Below are positions 9,039 to 17,503 of a stretch of 64,000 bases of DNA, piece after piece (within the stretch, counting starts at the first letter, position 1; each line of letters begins with the position of its first letter). This stretch comes from Lachnoclostridium phytofermentans ISDg (GTDB lineage Bacteria > Bacillota > Clostridia > Lachnospirales > Lachnospiraceae), in assembly GCF_000018685.1 (NCBI RefSeq), contig NC_010001.1:3240001-3304000 (forward strand), in the 5' to 3' direction. The position numbers were made by a program, and so were the translations under genes. The notes below the pieces were generated by a model. It was not told where the DNA came from. It saw only the letters and a list, made by a program, of their open reading frames with translations, and made no database searches.

Positions 9039-9364
9039 ATCTTTCTCTCCTTTCGTATCCATCTATTTACAAAAGCATGCAAGTAACCTAATTAGTTTTA
9101 CATGTCTATGAACATAATTGAAAATTCCACGTAAAATTGTAACAGATTCCTTATTATCCTGCAAATAAAATTTCTTAAACCTTCTTACTTTTACAAATTT
9201 TGTTGTTATATTTTTCTATATTACTAATATAGGGAACATAAATTATCCCTTAATATCATACCCAAACAATAGATTAGTTTCTCAATTAAAATACATTTAC
9301 TATTTGGTTTACCCTTTACTGAATTGTACCATCGATAACCAAGAAGTAAAAATTATGCATAAAA

Positions 9365-9500
9365 CATCTCAAATTAAGAGTTATGTATTTAGATTCACAA
9401 ATTAAGAATTATGTTTATAGACTCTCAATTAAGAATTATGTTTATAGACTCTCAATTAAGAATTATGTATTTCGACTCTCAATTTAAGAATTAAACCTTA
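9365..9500. repeat. Tandem repeat, 27-28 bp unit, about five copies
   Basis: Units resemble ACTCTCAATTAAGAATTATG followed by TTTATAG. Two adjacent 27-bp copies at 9421-9447 and 9448-9474 are nearly identical. Diverged copies lie on both sides (about 9365-9392, 9393-9420, 9475-9500). It occupies the gap between ddh and the epimerase gene (9039-9694), which otherwise shows no gene. Confidence 0.75.
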
Positions 9501-9694
9501 AAAATACTAAGTTTTTAATAAAAGTTGTGAAATTATTAGGTAGGATAACCTCTTTTTTTATGCTATAGTAAAGACCGTACCAAAGATGTTAGTTTCTCTT
9601 TGCATTTTTGAGAGATATAAACTCTTATGCAAATAATCCAAATCACACATAACATCTAAAGATAATTGGTAACTATACCACGAAGGAAATTCTT

Positions 9695-10615
9695 ATGATT
9701 AAACAGACAATACGGAATAATCAAACAACCTATTATATATCAAATGACGATATCTCAATCTGGATAAATCCATCCGATGGAATGAACCTATATGAAATCC
9801 TATATCAAAGGAAACCCCTTATAAAATTTTATGAAGACCGTTTAGTAGAGGATAAAACCTGTAGTGTAATGACTTTATTTCCAACCCCGAATCGTATCCG
9901 CGATGGTGTTTTTGACTTTGAAGGTACAAAGTATCATGGGAAAAATCATGGATTCGTTAAACATGCAAACTTTCAAGTTACCAATTTATTAGAATCAGAG
10001 CAGGGTGGAACCATTGAAGCTACACTCACAATATTACCGGAAGATAACAATATTTATTATCAAGCCTTTCCTTTTACATGCACGTTAACATTGCGAATTA
10101 CTTTAGCTGGAACCACAATTACTTACGACTATAGCGTACGTAATCTTGATAGTAAAATACTACCTTATGGTATAGCAATTCATCCATTTTTCGAGAAACA
10201 AGGCGAAGATGTTAGCATACAGGTATTTGCTGATTCTTATATGGAGAACGATTCGTACCGTTTACCAACCGGAAGAATTATGAAAGCGATTGGAGAATTT
10301 GATTTAAATAAACAGACTCAAGTGAATTCATTGCTTCTGGATCATGTATACACCAATATAAGGAAGCAACCATGCGCATTGATTCACTACTCAGATAAAA
10401 CTGTTAGCTTACAAACGAGTGAAGAATTTAAAAAACTTGTTGTTTATACACCAGAAAATAGCCCGTTCTTTTGCTTAGAGAATCAAACTTGTTCTACAGA
10501 TGCTATTAATCTGTATCACAAGGGTTTTGTAGAAGAATCCAGTCTTATTTGTTTAAAGCCACAGGAGCAAAAAGAAGGAAGAATTCAGATAGACATCTTG
10601 CCAAAGGATTTCTAG
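9695..10615 (+). CDS. Aldose 1-epimerase family protein
   Basis: 306 residues of the GalM-type beta-sandwich fold. Diagnostic stretches are the Asn-Arg block LFPTPNRIRDGVFDFEGTKY (about residues 64-83), the His in NHGFVKHANF, and the second active-site region GIAIHPFFEK (His near 165). The family interconverts alpha and beta anomers of hexoses. Divergent members act on glucose-6-phosphate or unknown sugars, so the exact substrate is open. An AAGGAAA site precedes the ATG. It is monocistronic on the plus strand. Its position between other sugar genes supports a role in carbohydrate catabolism. Confidence 0.85.
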   Translation: MIKQTIRNNQTTYYISNDDISIWINPSDGMNLYEILYQRKPLIKFYEDRLVEDKTCSVMTLFPTPNRIRDGVFDFEGTKYHGKNHGFVKHANFQVTNLLESEQGGTIEATLTILPEDNNIYYQAFPFTCTLTLRITLAGTTITYDYSVRNLDSKILPYGIAIHPFFEKQGEDVSIQVFADSYMENDSYRLPTGRIMKAIGEFDLNKQTQVNSLLLDHVYTNIRKQPCALIHYSDKTVSLQTSEEFKKLVVYTPENSPFFCLENQTCSTDAINLYHKGFVEESSLICLKPQEQKEGRIQIDILPKDF

Positions 10616-10674
10616 AGTACATACTCCTTACGAATCAAATAATAGGCCTTAATCCCTTTCTAACCTTTAACTAG

Positions 10675-10710
10675 ATGGGGCTGTCACAACAAGCATTGTG
10701 GCAGCCCCAT
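10675..10710. terminator. Bidirectional terminator between epimerase and OhrR-like genes
   Basis: ATGGGGCTG...CACAA pairs with TTGTGGCAGCCCCAT around loop CAAGCA: a long GC-rich stem between convergent genes. Confidence 0.75.
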
Positions 10711-10748
10711 GATTATGAAGAAATCTTTACATAAATCTCTATATTTTT

Positions 10749-11186
10749 TTACTCTGTCATTCCCTTGAGAGCCTTATACAGTAGTTGATACAGCTCTTTC
10801 GCTTCTTTCGGTTCTAGTTTTACACACTGTCCAATTTGCTCTGGAATACTAGCTGCTTGCTTCTTCAATTCTTCACCTTGTGAACTTAGCGAAACAAGTA
10901 AGGTCCGTTCATCCTCTTTGGACCTTGCCCTAGAAATATATCCTTTTGACTCTAATTTCTTCAAGACTGGAGTCAAGGTACCAGAATCAAGATACAAATA
11001 TTCACCAAGTTCTTTCACATTCAGCTCTTTTTTCTCCCACATGACCATCATCGTGATATACTGAGTATAGGTAAGATCTATGTTATCTAAAAATGGTTTA
11101 TACAATCTTATAATCTCTTTTGAACAGGCATAAAGCGGAAAGCACAATTGATTCTCTAATCTTAATGCATCGTATTCCTCTAACAT
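10749..11186 (-). CDS. ohrR: MarR-family, one-Cys OhrR-like peroxide-sensing regulator
   Basis: 145 residues with the winged helix of MarR proteins: recognition region YLDSGTLTPVLKKLESKGYI, then wing RSKEDERTLLVSL. Cys15, in the stretch LENQLCFPLYACSKEII, matches the reactive cysteine of one-Cys OhrR repressors, which lose DNA binding when organic hydroperoxide oxidises it. The gene lies downstream of two glutathione peroxidase genes in the same direction, which fits a peroxide-defence function. An imperfect inverted repeat, 11213-11228, lies just before its Shine-Dalgarno and may be an autoregulatory site. Functional assignment rests on Cys15 and context; the ligand is not proven. Confidence 0.82.
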   Translation of the reverse strand: MLEEYDALRLENQLCFPLYACSKEIIRLYKPFLDNIDLTYTQYITMMVMWEKKELNVKELGEYLYLDSGTLTPVLKKLESKGYISRARSKEDERTLLVSLSSQGEELKKQAASIPEQIGQCVKLEPKEAKELYQLLYKALKGMTE

Positions 11187-11212
11187 GGTTTAACTCCTTT
11201 ATAATTTATCAT

Positions 11213-11228
11213 GTACAATCTAATGTAC
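11213..11228. promoter_or_regulatory. Candidate OhrR/MarR operator
   Basis: GTACA (11213-11217) and TGTAC (11224-11228) form an inverted repeat around ATCTAA, within 45 bp of the regulator start. Spacing suits a MarR dimer, but arms are short. Confidence 0.35.
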
Positions 11229-11310
11229 CACTTTTTTTATACTTGTTCAATCTTAAACGCCATGAATACCACGATTGGATGGAAATATAAATGAGCTTAG
11301 TTCTAATTAT

Positions 11311-11343
11311 CACACTTGAAAGCATACCCGCTCAGTAGTCTAT
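11311..11343 (-). repeat. Short copy B of the dispersed structured element
   Basis: On the minus strand it reads GACTACTGAGCGGGTATG, then CTTTCAAGTGTG: the core shared with the copies at 1468, 54979, 62403 and 62479. It lies between a glutathione peroxidase gene and ohrR, sense orientation. Confidence 0.55.
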
Positions 11344-11364
11344 GCTCTTGGAAATTTTCTACTT

Positions 11365-11910
11365 TTAGAGTAACTCTCTCATTTTATCCTCTACTACATC
11401 CATGTGTTCCATTGGTTCAAAACGTTCTACTACATTTCCGTCTCGATCTACTAAGAATTTAGTAAAGTTCCACTTTATATCAGGTTCATTCGCGTAATTT
11501 GGATTTGTTTTTCTAATCACTCCATTTAGAACTGAAGTCATTTCTTCCTCTGGGTCAAATCCTTGGAAACCTTTTTCTTTTACTAAATATTGATACAACG
11601 GAATCGCATTTTCTCCATTCACATCTATTTTAGAGAATTGAGGGAAGGTGATGCCAAATCTAGCATCGCAGAAGCTTACAATTTCTTCATCACTACCTGG
11701 AGCTTGATTACCAAATTGATTACATGGGAAGTCTAGAATAACGAAGCCTTCCTTCGCATATTTCTCATACATATCTTGTAATTTATCATACTGCGGTGTA
11801 AATCCGCATTGTGTAGCACTATTAACAATAAGGAGTACCTTGCCCTTAAATTCTCCTAACGATATTTTATTTCCTTCTACTGTACGAACTTCAAAATCAT
11901 AAATACTCAT
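11365..11910 (-). CDS. Glutathione peroxidase family protein (Cys type)
   Basis: 181 residues, thioredoxin fold. The peroxidatic Cys35 sits in NSATQCGFTPQY, with Gln69 in FPCNQFGNQ and the Trp-Asn pair in KWNFTKFLVD completing the catalytic tetrad. Cysteine replaces selenocysteine, as is usual in bacteria. Such enzymes mostly use thioredoxin as reductant and remove H2O2 or organic hydroperoxides in the cytoplasm. It is longer than the next copy because of an insertion around residues 115-135 (FQGFDPEEEMTSVLNGVIRK). Transcription is probably with the second peroxidase and ohrR. ATG at 11910. Confidence 0.92.
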   Translation of the reverse strand: MSIYDFEVRTVEGNKISLGEFKGKVLLIVNSATQCGFTPQYDKLQDMYEKYAKEGFVILDFPCNQFGNQAPGSDEEIVSFCDARFGITFPQFSKIDVNGENAIPLYQYLVKEKGFQGFDPEEEMTSVLNGVIRKTNPNYANEPDIKWNFTKFLVDRDGNVVERFEPMEHMDVVEDKMRELL

Positions 11911-12011
11911 AATTTACTCCTATCTATCGATCCTTATCGATTATCACGTGTTGATATCCTTATCGTGCTTTTCTTACATCTGTAAAAAACACACATTACG
12001 TTACTTCTATC

Positions 12012-12485
12012 TTATAATAATGCCTTTATTTTAGCTTCCATTTTCTCTGGTGTAGTTTTGGGTGCAAATCGTTCTACTACATTCCCGTTCCTGTCTACTA
12101 AAAATTTAGTAAAGTTCCATTTAATTTTTTCTCCTAATAATCCACTTTGTTGTGATTTTAAATAGGTAAACAAAGGTTCTTCCTTAATCCCATTGACATC
12201 AATTTTTGCAAACTGACGAAATGTAGTATTATATTTTAATTCACAGAAGCTTGCTATTTCTTCATTGCTACCCGGAGCTTGATTCCCAAACTGGTTGCAC
12301 GGAAAGTCTAGTATTTCAAATCCCAATTGTTGATATTTTTCATAAAGTGTTTGAAGGCTTTTATATTGAGGAGTAAATCCGCATTGTGTAGCAGTATTCA
12401 CTATTAATAACACCTTACCGCGATATTCTTCTAATGAAACTAGATTGCCTTTTCCATCTTTTACATTGTATTGATATATACTCAT
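12012..12485 (-). CDS. Second glutathione peroxidase family protein (Cys type)
   Basis: 157 residues. It has the same tetrad as its neighbour: Cys35 (NTATQCGFTPQY), Gln69 (FPCNQFGNQ) and Trp-Asn (KWNFTKFLVD). It is close to the adjacent 181-residue protein, and the two look like a tandem duplication with later divergence. Start ATG at 12485 follows GGAGGG; a TTG one codon earlier is less likely. Upstream, 12486-12699 is AT-rich with no gene. It contains two adjacent copies of GAAATGAATTAATTT at 12542-12571. Confidence 0.92.
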   Translation of the reverse strand: MSIYQYNVKDGKGNLVSLEEYRGKVLLIVNTATQCGFTPQYKSLQTLYEKYQQLGFEILDFPCNQFGNQAPGSNEEIASFCELKYNTTFRQFAKIDVNGIKEEPLFTYLKSQQSGLLGEKIKWNFTKFLVDRNGNVVERFAPKTTPEKMEAKIKALL

Positions 12486-12699
12486 CAATTCCCTCCAATC
12501 ACATTGCTTTGATTTATTTTTTAATATAGATTGCCTTATTCTGAAATGAATTAATTTGAAATGAATTAATTTGAACTAATTGGATTTCAATATTATATTT
12601 GATTGCTTTAAATTAAATTGTTTGCAACCTATATTTAGATTGTATCCAATTTAATTTAATTTGTCAATACTCTATACAAAAAATTTTTCCACAGTTAAA

Positions 12700-12728
12700 A
12701 AGCCATGGAAATACACCTTCCATGGCTT
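12700..12728 (-). terminator. Intrinsic terminator after the CarD-family gene
   Basis: On the minus strand AAGCCATGGAA pairs perfectly with TTCCATGGCTT and is followed by TTTAAC. Confidence 0.8.
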
Positions 12729-12753
12729 AATTTCAATTTTAATTCAAATAATT

Positions 12754-13260
12754 TTATGCTAAGTCTTCTATTTTAGACAGAACCAGTTCTTTTGTTTCTT
12801 CTATCTCTAATCCAAGAGAAACAGCTAGTTCACCATACAAACTATCTTCTGCCATATGGTAGTACTTTTCATCTCTTGCAGGCACCTTTTTCCCATCCGC
12901 TAATTTAGCTTTCCTGCTGAAATAAAGTGATTTCACAATCTTAAGCAATTGTTTGCAATCACATTGCCTGATTGCTTCCTTGTATTCCATTTCTCTGATC
13001 TTTTCATCAATATCCCATGAACAATCAATATTGTGAATGTTATTTAGTATAGATACTGCTTCGTCTTTCGTTAATATTGAACGCATCTTCACCTTCAAAT
13101 TATCCGTTGGTGTAAATATCGTACTTCTATCAGAATAATAAGGACGAAGAGTATAGTATAATCTATCTTTGGGTACAACTTTTGTTTCTATTTCACCTAT
13201 ATTTTCAACAACACATACACCGTTCATACCATAAATAATGTAATCACCTACTTGAAACAT
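12754..13260 (-). CDS. CarD-family transcriptional regulator
   Basis: 168 residues. The N-terminal RNA-polymerase-interacting domain (MFQVGDYIIYGMNGVCVVEN, Tudor-like, about residues 1-60) is followed by a helical C-terminal domain (about 65-165). This is the CarD/CdnL/TRCF-N architecture. Relatives bind the RNA polymerase beta subunit and stabilise promoter open complexes. The Cys-rich spot IRQCDCKQLLK is not a known family signature. Start ATG at 13260 with AAAGGAG upstream; a longer in-frame start would include this ribosome site. Monocistronic with its own terminator. Confidence 0.87.
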   Translation of the reverse strand: MFQVGDYIIYGMNGVCVVENIGEIETKVVPKDRLYYTLRPYYSDRSTIFTPTDNLKVKMRSILTKDEAVSILNNIHNIDCSWDIDEKIREMEYKEAIRQCDCKQLLKIVKSLYFSRKAKLADGKKVPARDEKYYHMAEDSLYGELAVSLGLEIEETKELVLSKIEDLA

Positions 13261-13570
13261 GTATAATTCTCCTTTCATTACTTTACTGATGGTTAAACCT
13301 TATAATTGTTATACGACTCTTCCCTTATTACTATCTTATCAGATATTTTCAATTTATGTAAGTTGTTTTTATTATATAATTAATTTTTATTTATCTTATT
13401 TCAATATTTAAATCAATATATTGTGCAAAGTGTCTTAAAAATTACGGAGCCCCTTACATTAATTAATAATGCCAGTATATAATTAAACATAGGAGACACC
13501 GTCATAAAAAGCATATCTATTAAGACAGAAAACTTAAATGCTAAGAGTATATAATGGCTTCGCAACATAA

Positions 13571-13606
13571 AAATCCCAGCTCCTCAATCACAAGGGGCTG
13601 GGATTT
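13571..13606 (-). terminator. Intrinsic terminator downstream of thrS
   Basis: AAATCCCAGC and GCTGGGATTT form the stem. On the minus strand TTTTTATG follows. It lies about 180 bp after thrS. The rest of the 13261-13786 gap shows no gene. Confidence 0.7.
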
Positions 13607-13786
13607 CTAATTTTATTACTATGCTACCTAATAGTCGTATGAATAAAATATAGATGATTTTGAAGATGATTTTAAAAATATTATTAAGAAATATTATATA
13701 ACTACATCTTGTAAAGCCGTCATAAACAATGATTTAGGCGCACACATGGGGTTATTATACAACTAATGAAAGGTAATTCAATTGAA

Positions 13787-15541
13787 TTATACATTTTCTT
13801 TCTTGATTAAACTAATCAAATCTTCTACTACATATCCCCCTAAGTCACCTTCTTCACGGTTCCATACCGATACTTGCTTATTCTCCATTTCCATTTGTCC
13901 AATAATTAGTACATACGGTATCTTATCAAGCCTTGCCTCCCTAACTTTATATCCTAGCTTTTCGCTGCGACTGTCAAGACTAACTCGAATTCCTTGTTGC
14001 TTTAATTCCATAAGAATATCTTGGGCATAGTCATTAAACTGCTCCGATACTGTTAGTATCTTAACCTGTACTGGTGCTAACCAAGTTGGAAATCTACCCG
14101 CGTAATGTTCAATTAAAATTCCAAAAAATCGCTCGATGGAACCAAAAATCACACGATGTATCATAATAGGTCGATGTGCTTCCCCGTCTGCACCAATATA
14201 TTCTATCCCAAATCGAAGTGGCAACTGGAAATCTAATTGAATACTTCCGCATTGCCATGTTCTTCCGATGGAGTCCTTCAGATGAAAATCAATTTTAGGT
14301 CCATAAAATGCTCCATCACCCTCATTAATCAAATAAGGAAGTTCCATCTCTTCCAAAGCCATCTTTAAAGCGTCTGTAGCAATCTCCCAGTCTTCTAAGG
14401 AACCAATACTGTTTTCCGGACGTGTTGATAGCTCGACATGATAGGTAAACCCAAATTTTTTGTAGACTTCGTCTATGAGGCGGACAACACCTTTAATCTC
14501 ATCTTTTATTTGTTCTTCTGTCATAAAGAGATGAGCATCGTCTTGTGTAAAACAACGTACTCTCATGAGCCCATGAAGTTGCCCCGACTTCTCATGGCGA
14601 TGCACCAATCCTAATTCACCGAAACGTAGTGGAAGCTCCTTGTAGGAACGCGGTTTACTTCCATATACAAGCATTCCTCCAGGACAATTCATTGGCTTGA
14701 TTGCATAAATTTCATCATCAATTTTAGTTTGATACATGTTTTCTTTATAGTGATCCCAATGTCCCGAAGTTTCCCATAAGTTACGATTGAGCATCATGGG
14801 TGTTGATATTTCTACATAGCCTTCTCGTTCATGTAGCTTTCTCCAATAGTCCAGTAAGAGATTCTTTATCACCATACCTTTCGGTAAGAAAAATGGGAAA
14901 CCAGGCCCTTCCTCCATAAATGTAAATAACTCTAGCTCCTTACCAAGTTTTCGATGGTCCCTAAGTTTTGCTTCTTCCTGCTGCTTGAGATATACTTCAA
15001 GATCGTGCTTTTTAGGAAAAGAAATCCCATAAATTCTTGTAAGCATTTTATTATCTTCTTTACCTCTCCAATACGCACCAGCAACCTGAATTAGCTTTAA
15101 TGCCTTAATATAACTGACATTACTAAGGTGAGGCCCTGAACATAGATCAACAAATTCACCTTGCTCAAAAAAGCTGATTTTTGCATCAATCGGTAACTCA
15201 TTCAGTATCTCTAATTTATATGGTTCTCCTTTCTTCTTTAGATAATGGATTGCTTCTTCACGATTCAATATAAATTGTTGAAGGACAAGTGATTCTTCGA
15301 TAATCGCCTTCATCATATCCTCAACTTTTTGAAGGTGTTCTGCTGTGAAATTAAAGTCAAACTCAAAATCATAGTAAAATCCTTGTTCAACCGACGGGCC
15401 TATAGCACATTTCGTTGTTGGATATAACCGTTTCACTGCTTGTGCTAATACATGTGCACTCGTATGCCAGAATGCCTCCCTTCCTTCCAATTCCTCAAAT
15501 TTTCGTTCCACAATGGAACCATCCTTTCGTATTACTTTCAT
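13787..15541 (-). CDS. thrS: Threonyl-tRNA synthetase, form without TGS domain
   Basis: 584 residues. It charges tRNA-Thr in the cytoplasm. The usual N-terminal TGS domain is missing: after about 20 residues the editing domain starts, with HTSAH (His26, His30) and CSGPH (Cys134, His138). The class II catalytic core follows (FPFFLPKGMVIKNLL, zinc Cys in PMNCPGGMLVYG, motif 2 RCFTQDDAHLF, motif 3 region HRVIFGSIERFFGIL). The anticodon-binding domain is at the end (PVQVKILTVSEQ). Start ATG at 15541 with AAAGGAGA; an upstream extension to 15652 would run into the T-box leader. Short forms like this are known in clostridia, sometimes as second copies. Expression is controlled by uncharged tRNA through the leader. 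Confidence 0.95.
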   Translation of the reverse strand: MKVIRKDGSIVERKFEELEGREAFWHTSAHVLAQAVKRLYPTTKCAIGPSVEQGFYYDFEFDFNFTAEHLQKVEDMMKAIIEESLVLQQFILNREEAIHYLKKKGEPYKLEILNELPIDAKISFFEQGEFVDLCSGPHLSNVSYIKALKLIQVAGAYWRGKEDNKMLTRIYGISFPKKHDLEVYLKQQEEAKLRDHRKLGKELELFTFMEEGPGFPFFLPKGMVIKNLLLDYWRKLHEREGYVEISTPMMLNRNLWETSGHWDHYKENMYQTKIDDEIYAIKPMNCPGGMLVYGSKPRSYKELPLRFGELGLVHRHEKSGQLHGLMRVRCFTQDDAHLFMTEEQIKDEIKGVVRLIDEVYKKFGFTYHVELSTRPENSIGSLEDWEIATDALKMALEEMELPYLINEGDGAFYGPKIDFHLKDSIGRTWQCGSIQLDFQLPLRFGIEYIGADGEAHRPIMIHRVIFGSIERFFGILIEHYAGRFPTWLAPVQVKILTVSEQFNDYAQDILMELKQQGIRVSLDSRSEKLGYKVREARLDKIPYVLIIGQMEMENKQVSVWNREEGDLGGYVVEDLISLIKKENV

Positions 15542-15848
15542 TTTCAATGCTCTCCTTTCAAAATTTGAATAAAAAGCATAAGAAAAGCACCCAAAAGAGC
15601 ATGGTAATATACCACTCTTAAGGGTGCAAATAATCCTATTGCACGGTTCCACCTTAACTTTTCACTTCAGATTCTATCAAATCCTATCCTTTAACGCAGG
15701 CATACGGTAGCGCATACTATGTTTCAGCGCTACAGCTCTGGAATGGTTTTCGTCTATCTTCCTTCATGAAAAACTTCCACCTAATGTTTTTCTCTCTGTA
15801 TGTTTCCGATAAACTACTCTTTCCGTCATTGCTTTTCTTATGCTATTG
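15542..15848 (-). promoter_or_regulatory. T-box riboswitch leader of thrS with terminator
   Basis: The minus strand carries the T-box sequence AAGGTGGAACCGTGC (around 15639-15655), which pairs with the uncharged tRNA acceptor end. Before it lies a stem I region with the AGAGAG motif and a GGTGGAAG-like motif. An ACC triplet in the sequence GAAAACCATTCC (near 15745) fits a Thr specifier, by position only. After it comes a terminator, GCACCC...GGGTGC (15587-15627) with a T-rich tail. When tRNA-Thr is uncharged, the antiterminator should form and thrS be transcribed. Confidence 0.9.
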
Positions 15849-15853
15849 AAGAT

Positions 15854-15882
15854 ATTATAATGATACTGTTTCGAAATGTCAA
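15854..15882 (-). promoter_or_regulatory. thrS promoter (sigma-A consensus)
   Basis: TTGACA at 15877-15882, 17-bp spacer, TATAAT at 15854-15859. Both boxes are perfect. The -35 box overlaps the stop codon of the preceding truncated gene. Confidence 0.88.
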
Positions 15883-16547
15883 GATACCTTATACGTTTGA
15901 TATCTTTTCTTATATGTTTGATATCTTTTCTTGTATTGTTCCATCCATTGATTGGCTTCCTCAGTTTTATTCATAACCTTAGCTACTGAATATACGTCCT
16001 CTTTCCAGTCCGTTTGAGCAAGCTGTAACATAACAGTCGGTGCTACCTCTGACAACTGATCGTACATCTTTTCTTGTACCGCTGAAATAATAATTAAGTC
16101 AGGCTCTAACGCAATAATAGACTCAATATCCATCGTATCCTGCATACTATATCCAAGTATTTTTGCTCCCTTTAATACATCTTCTAAATAAGTTGGAAAC
16201 TTAGTATAGTCATAAGCATCTGAATTGGCTGTACCAATTACAGAATACGAAAGAATGGATAAGATATCACTATTACCGCTTACATCTACTATGCTTTGAG
16301 GATTTGCTGGAATCTTTACTTCCCCTTTTGCATCTGTTATTGTAATAGTCTCTTTTGACTGATTATCATCTTGGTTATTATTTGGATTTTCGGTATTATT
16401 CTGATTTTGCTCTTGGTTTTGTTCCTGATTCTGATTGTTATTGGAACTATTGTTATCTCCCTCGTTTTTTTTGCCACAGCCAGTGAATACCATTGCTGCT
16501 ACAAGAGCAAGTACTGCTGTCTTTTTTATCAATCCTAGCTTTTTCAT
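15879..16547 (-). CDS. Truncated iron/cobalamin-type substrate-binding lipoprotein (FecB/BtuF-like, probably non-functional)
   Basis: 222 residues. A lipoprotein signal peptide ends at lipobox VFTGC, and a long Asn/Gln-rich linker (about residues 27-65) follows. The N-lobe of a periplasmic-binding protein of the iron-siderophore/B12 class comes next (ITDAKGEVKIPANPQSIVDV, MDIESIIALEPDLIIIS). Family members run to about 320-380 residues with a second lobe. Here the frame ends right after the connecting helix. The end contains a 21-bp tandem duplication (15891-15911 and 15912-15932) giving two copies of KKRYQTY. No C-lobe is found downstream, where the thrS promoter begins. It is probably a deletion remnant. 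No permease genes adjoin it. Confidence 0.78.
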   Translation of the reverse strand: MKKLGLIKKTAVLALVAAMVFTGCGKKNEGDNNSSNNNQNQEQNQEQNQNNTENPNNNQDDNQSKETITITDAKGEVKIPANPQSIVDVSGNSDILSILSYSVIGTANSDAYDYTKFPTYLEDVLKGAKILGYSMQDTMDIESIIALEPDLIIISAVQEKMYDQLSEVAPTVMLQLAQTDWKEDVYSVAKVMNKTEEANQWMEQYKKRYQTYKKRYQTYKVS

Positions 16548-16611
16548 TGTATGTTATCTCCTTCTACTCTTAAGTTCGTTAGTTTTAACTAGCCATTAGC
16601 GTAATTGTATA

Positions 16612-16626
16612 TGAGATTCATTCTCA
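16612..16626. promoter_or_regulatory. Candidate Fur box
   Basis: TGAGATTCATTCTCA is a 7-1-7 inverted repeat with one mismatch, like the Fur consensus TGATAATNATTATCA. It lies 65 bp upstream of the truncated iron-type lipoprotein gene. Confidence 0.6.
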
Positions 16627-16831
16627 TTTCAACACCTGCAACTATAATAACGATTTTTGCACCTATTTTCAGTGCTTTAAAAAAATCTATGGAAAGACAC
16701 CCTTACAATTTAGACGGCACAGTTAAAAGTCATTAAAAATAATCTAAAGAAGGTATAAAACTGCTTTTTAATTAAGTAGATAGATTGTTTGCTCCCTATA
16801 ATTGTCTATAATTCTTTGTATAAAAAATCTA

Positions 16832-16860
16832 TTGACTATATCCTTTAAATAAAGTAAAAT
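16832..16860 (+). promoter_or_regulatory. Promoter of the tetR operon
   Basis: TTGACT, 17-bp spacer, TAAAAT. It is immediately followed by the palindromic operator. Confidence 0.7.
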
Positions 16861-16861
16861 A

Positions 16862-16893
16862 CATATGACTATTCTAGTATAAATAGTCATATG
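16862..16893. promoter_or_regulatory. Palindromic operator for the TetR regulator
   Basis: CATATGACTATT (16862-16873) and AATAGTCATATG (16882-16893) are perfect 12-bp arms around an 8-bp centre, placed at the transcription start. This is typical of TetR autorepression. Confidence 0.72.
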
Positions 16894-16912
16894 TGAATAT
16901 AGGAGGTTTTTC

Positions 16913-17491
16913 ATGCCGAAAGGATTCGCTGAGGAAGAGAAAAAAGTAATTACAGAAAAACTGATGAACGAATGTAAATCGAGTTGGCAGAAATATGGCT
17001 ACAAGAAAACTAGTATCGATACTCTTTGTAATGATGTTGGTATTTCTAAAGGGTCCTTTTACAATTTTTTTGATACAAAAGAGGCACTCTTTTATCAAGT
17101 TATCAAAGACACGCAAAAACAACTTTATGACATTGTGGAAGAACGAATATCACAAAATCAGAGCAAATACGGTATTGCAGAAGCATTAAAAGAAATCTAT
17201 CTGGAATACAGCAAAAGTAGTTTCATGTATGACACGAAGAATCCCGATTTTTTAAGTTTCTTTCATAAGCTAAGTGAACAACAACGCCAAGAATTAAACG
17301 AAAAAAGTTATATTAGCACAAAATATATGCTTCACAAGCCATTCCTCTCCTTAAAAATTGATGAAGATTTAGCTATTTCTCTTTTAATGGCAATGCTATC
17401 TAGTATTTCTCAAAAAGATAATATGCTTTGTGACGCAACAAAAGTTTTTGATTTTATGATTGATCGTTTAATTGATGATATATTTGATTAG
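16913..17491 (+). CDS. TetR/AcrR-family transcriptional regulator
   Basis: 192 residues. The N-terminal helix-turn-helix (about residues 12-60) contains YGYKKTSIDTLCNDVGISKGSFYNFFDTKEALF, a standard TetR DNA-binding signature given here only by its type. The C-terminal two-thirds is helical and divergent, as expected for ligand binding; the ligand is unknown. AGGAGG precedes the ATG. The gene heads a two-gene operon with a small membrane protein 12 bp downstream. A perfect palindrome at 16862-16893 between promoter and start is the likely self-operator. Confidence 0.88.
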   Translation: MPKGFAEEEKKVITEKLMNECKSSWQKYGYKKTSIDTLCNDVGISKGSFYNFFDTKEALFYQVIKDTQKQLYDIVEERISQNQSKYGIAEALKEIYLEYSKSSFMYDTKNPDFLSFFHKLSEQQRQELNEKSYISTKYMLHKPFLSLKIDEDLAISLLMAMLSSISQKDNMLCDATKVFDFMIDRLIDDIFD

Positions 17492-17503
17492 GAGGTACAA
17501 ACC

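Noticed and set aside
9365..9500. CRISPR array
   Set aside because: The repeats are directly adjacent with no unique spacers, and no cas genes are near.
15542..15652. N-terminal extension of thrS
   Set aside because: It would translate the T-box terminator; the ATG at 15541 has the ribosome site.
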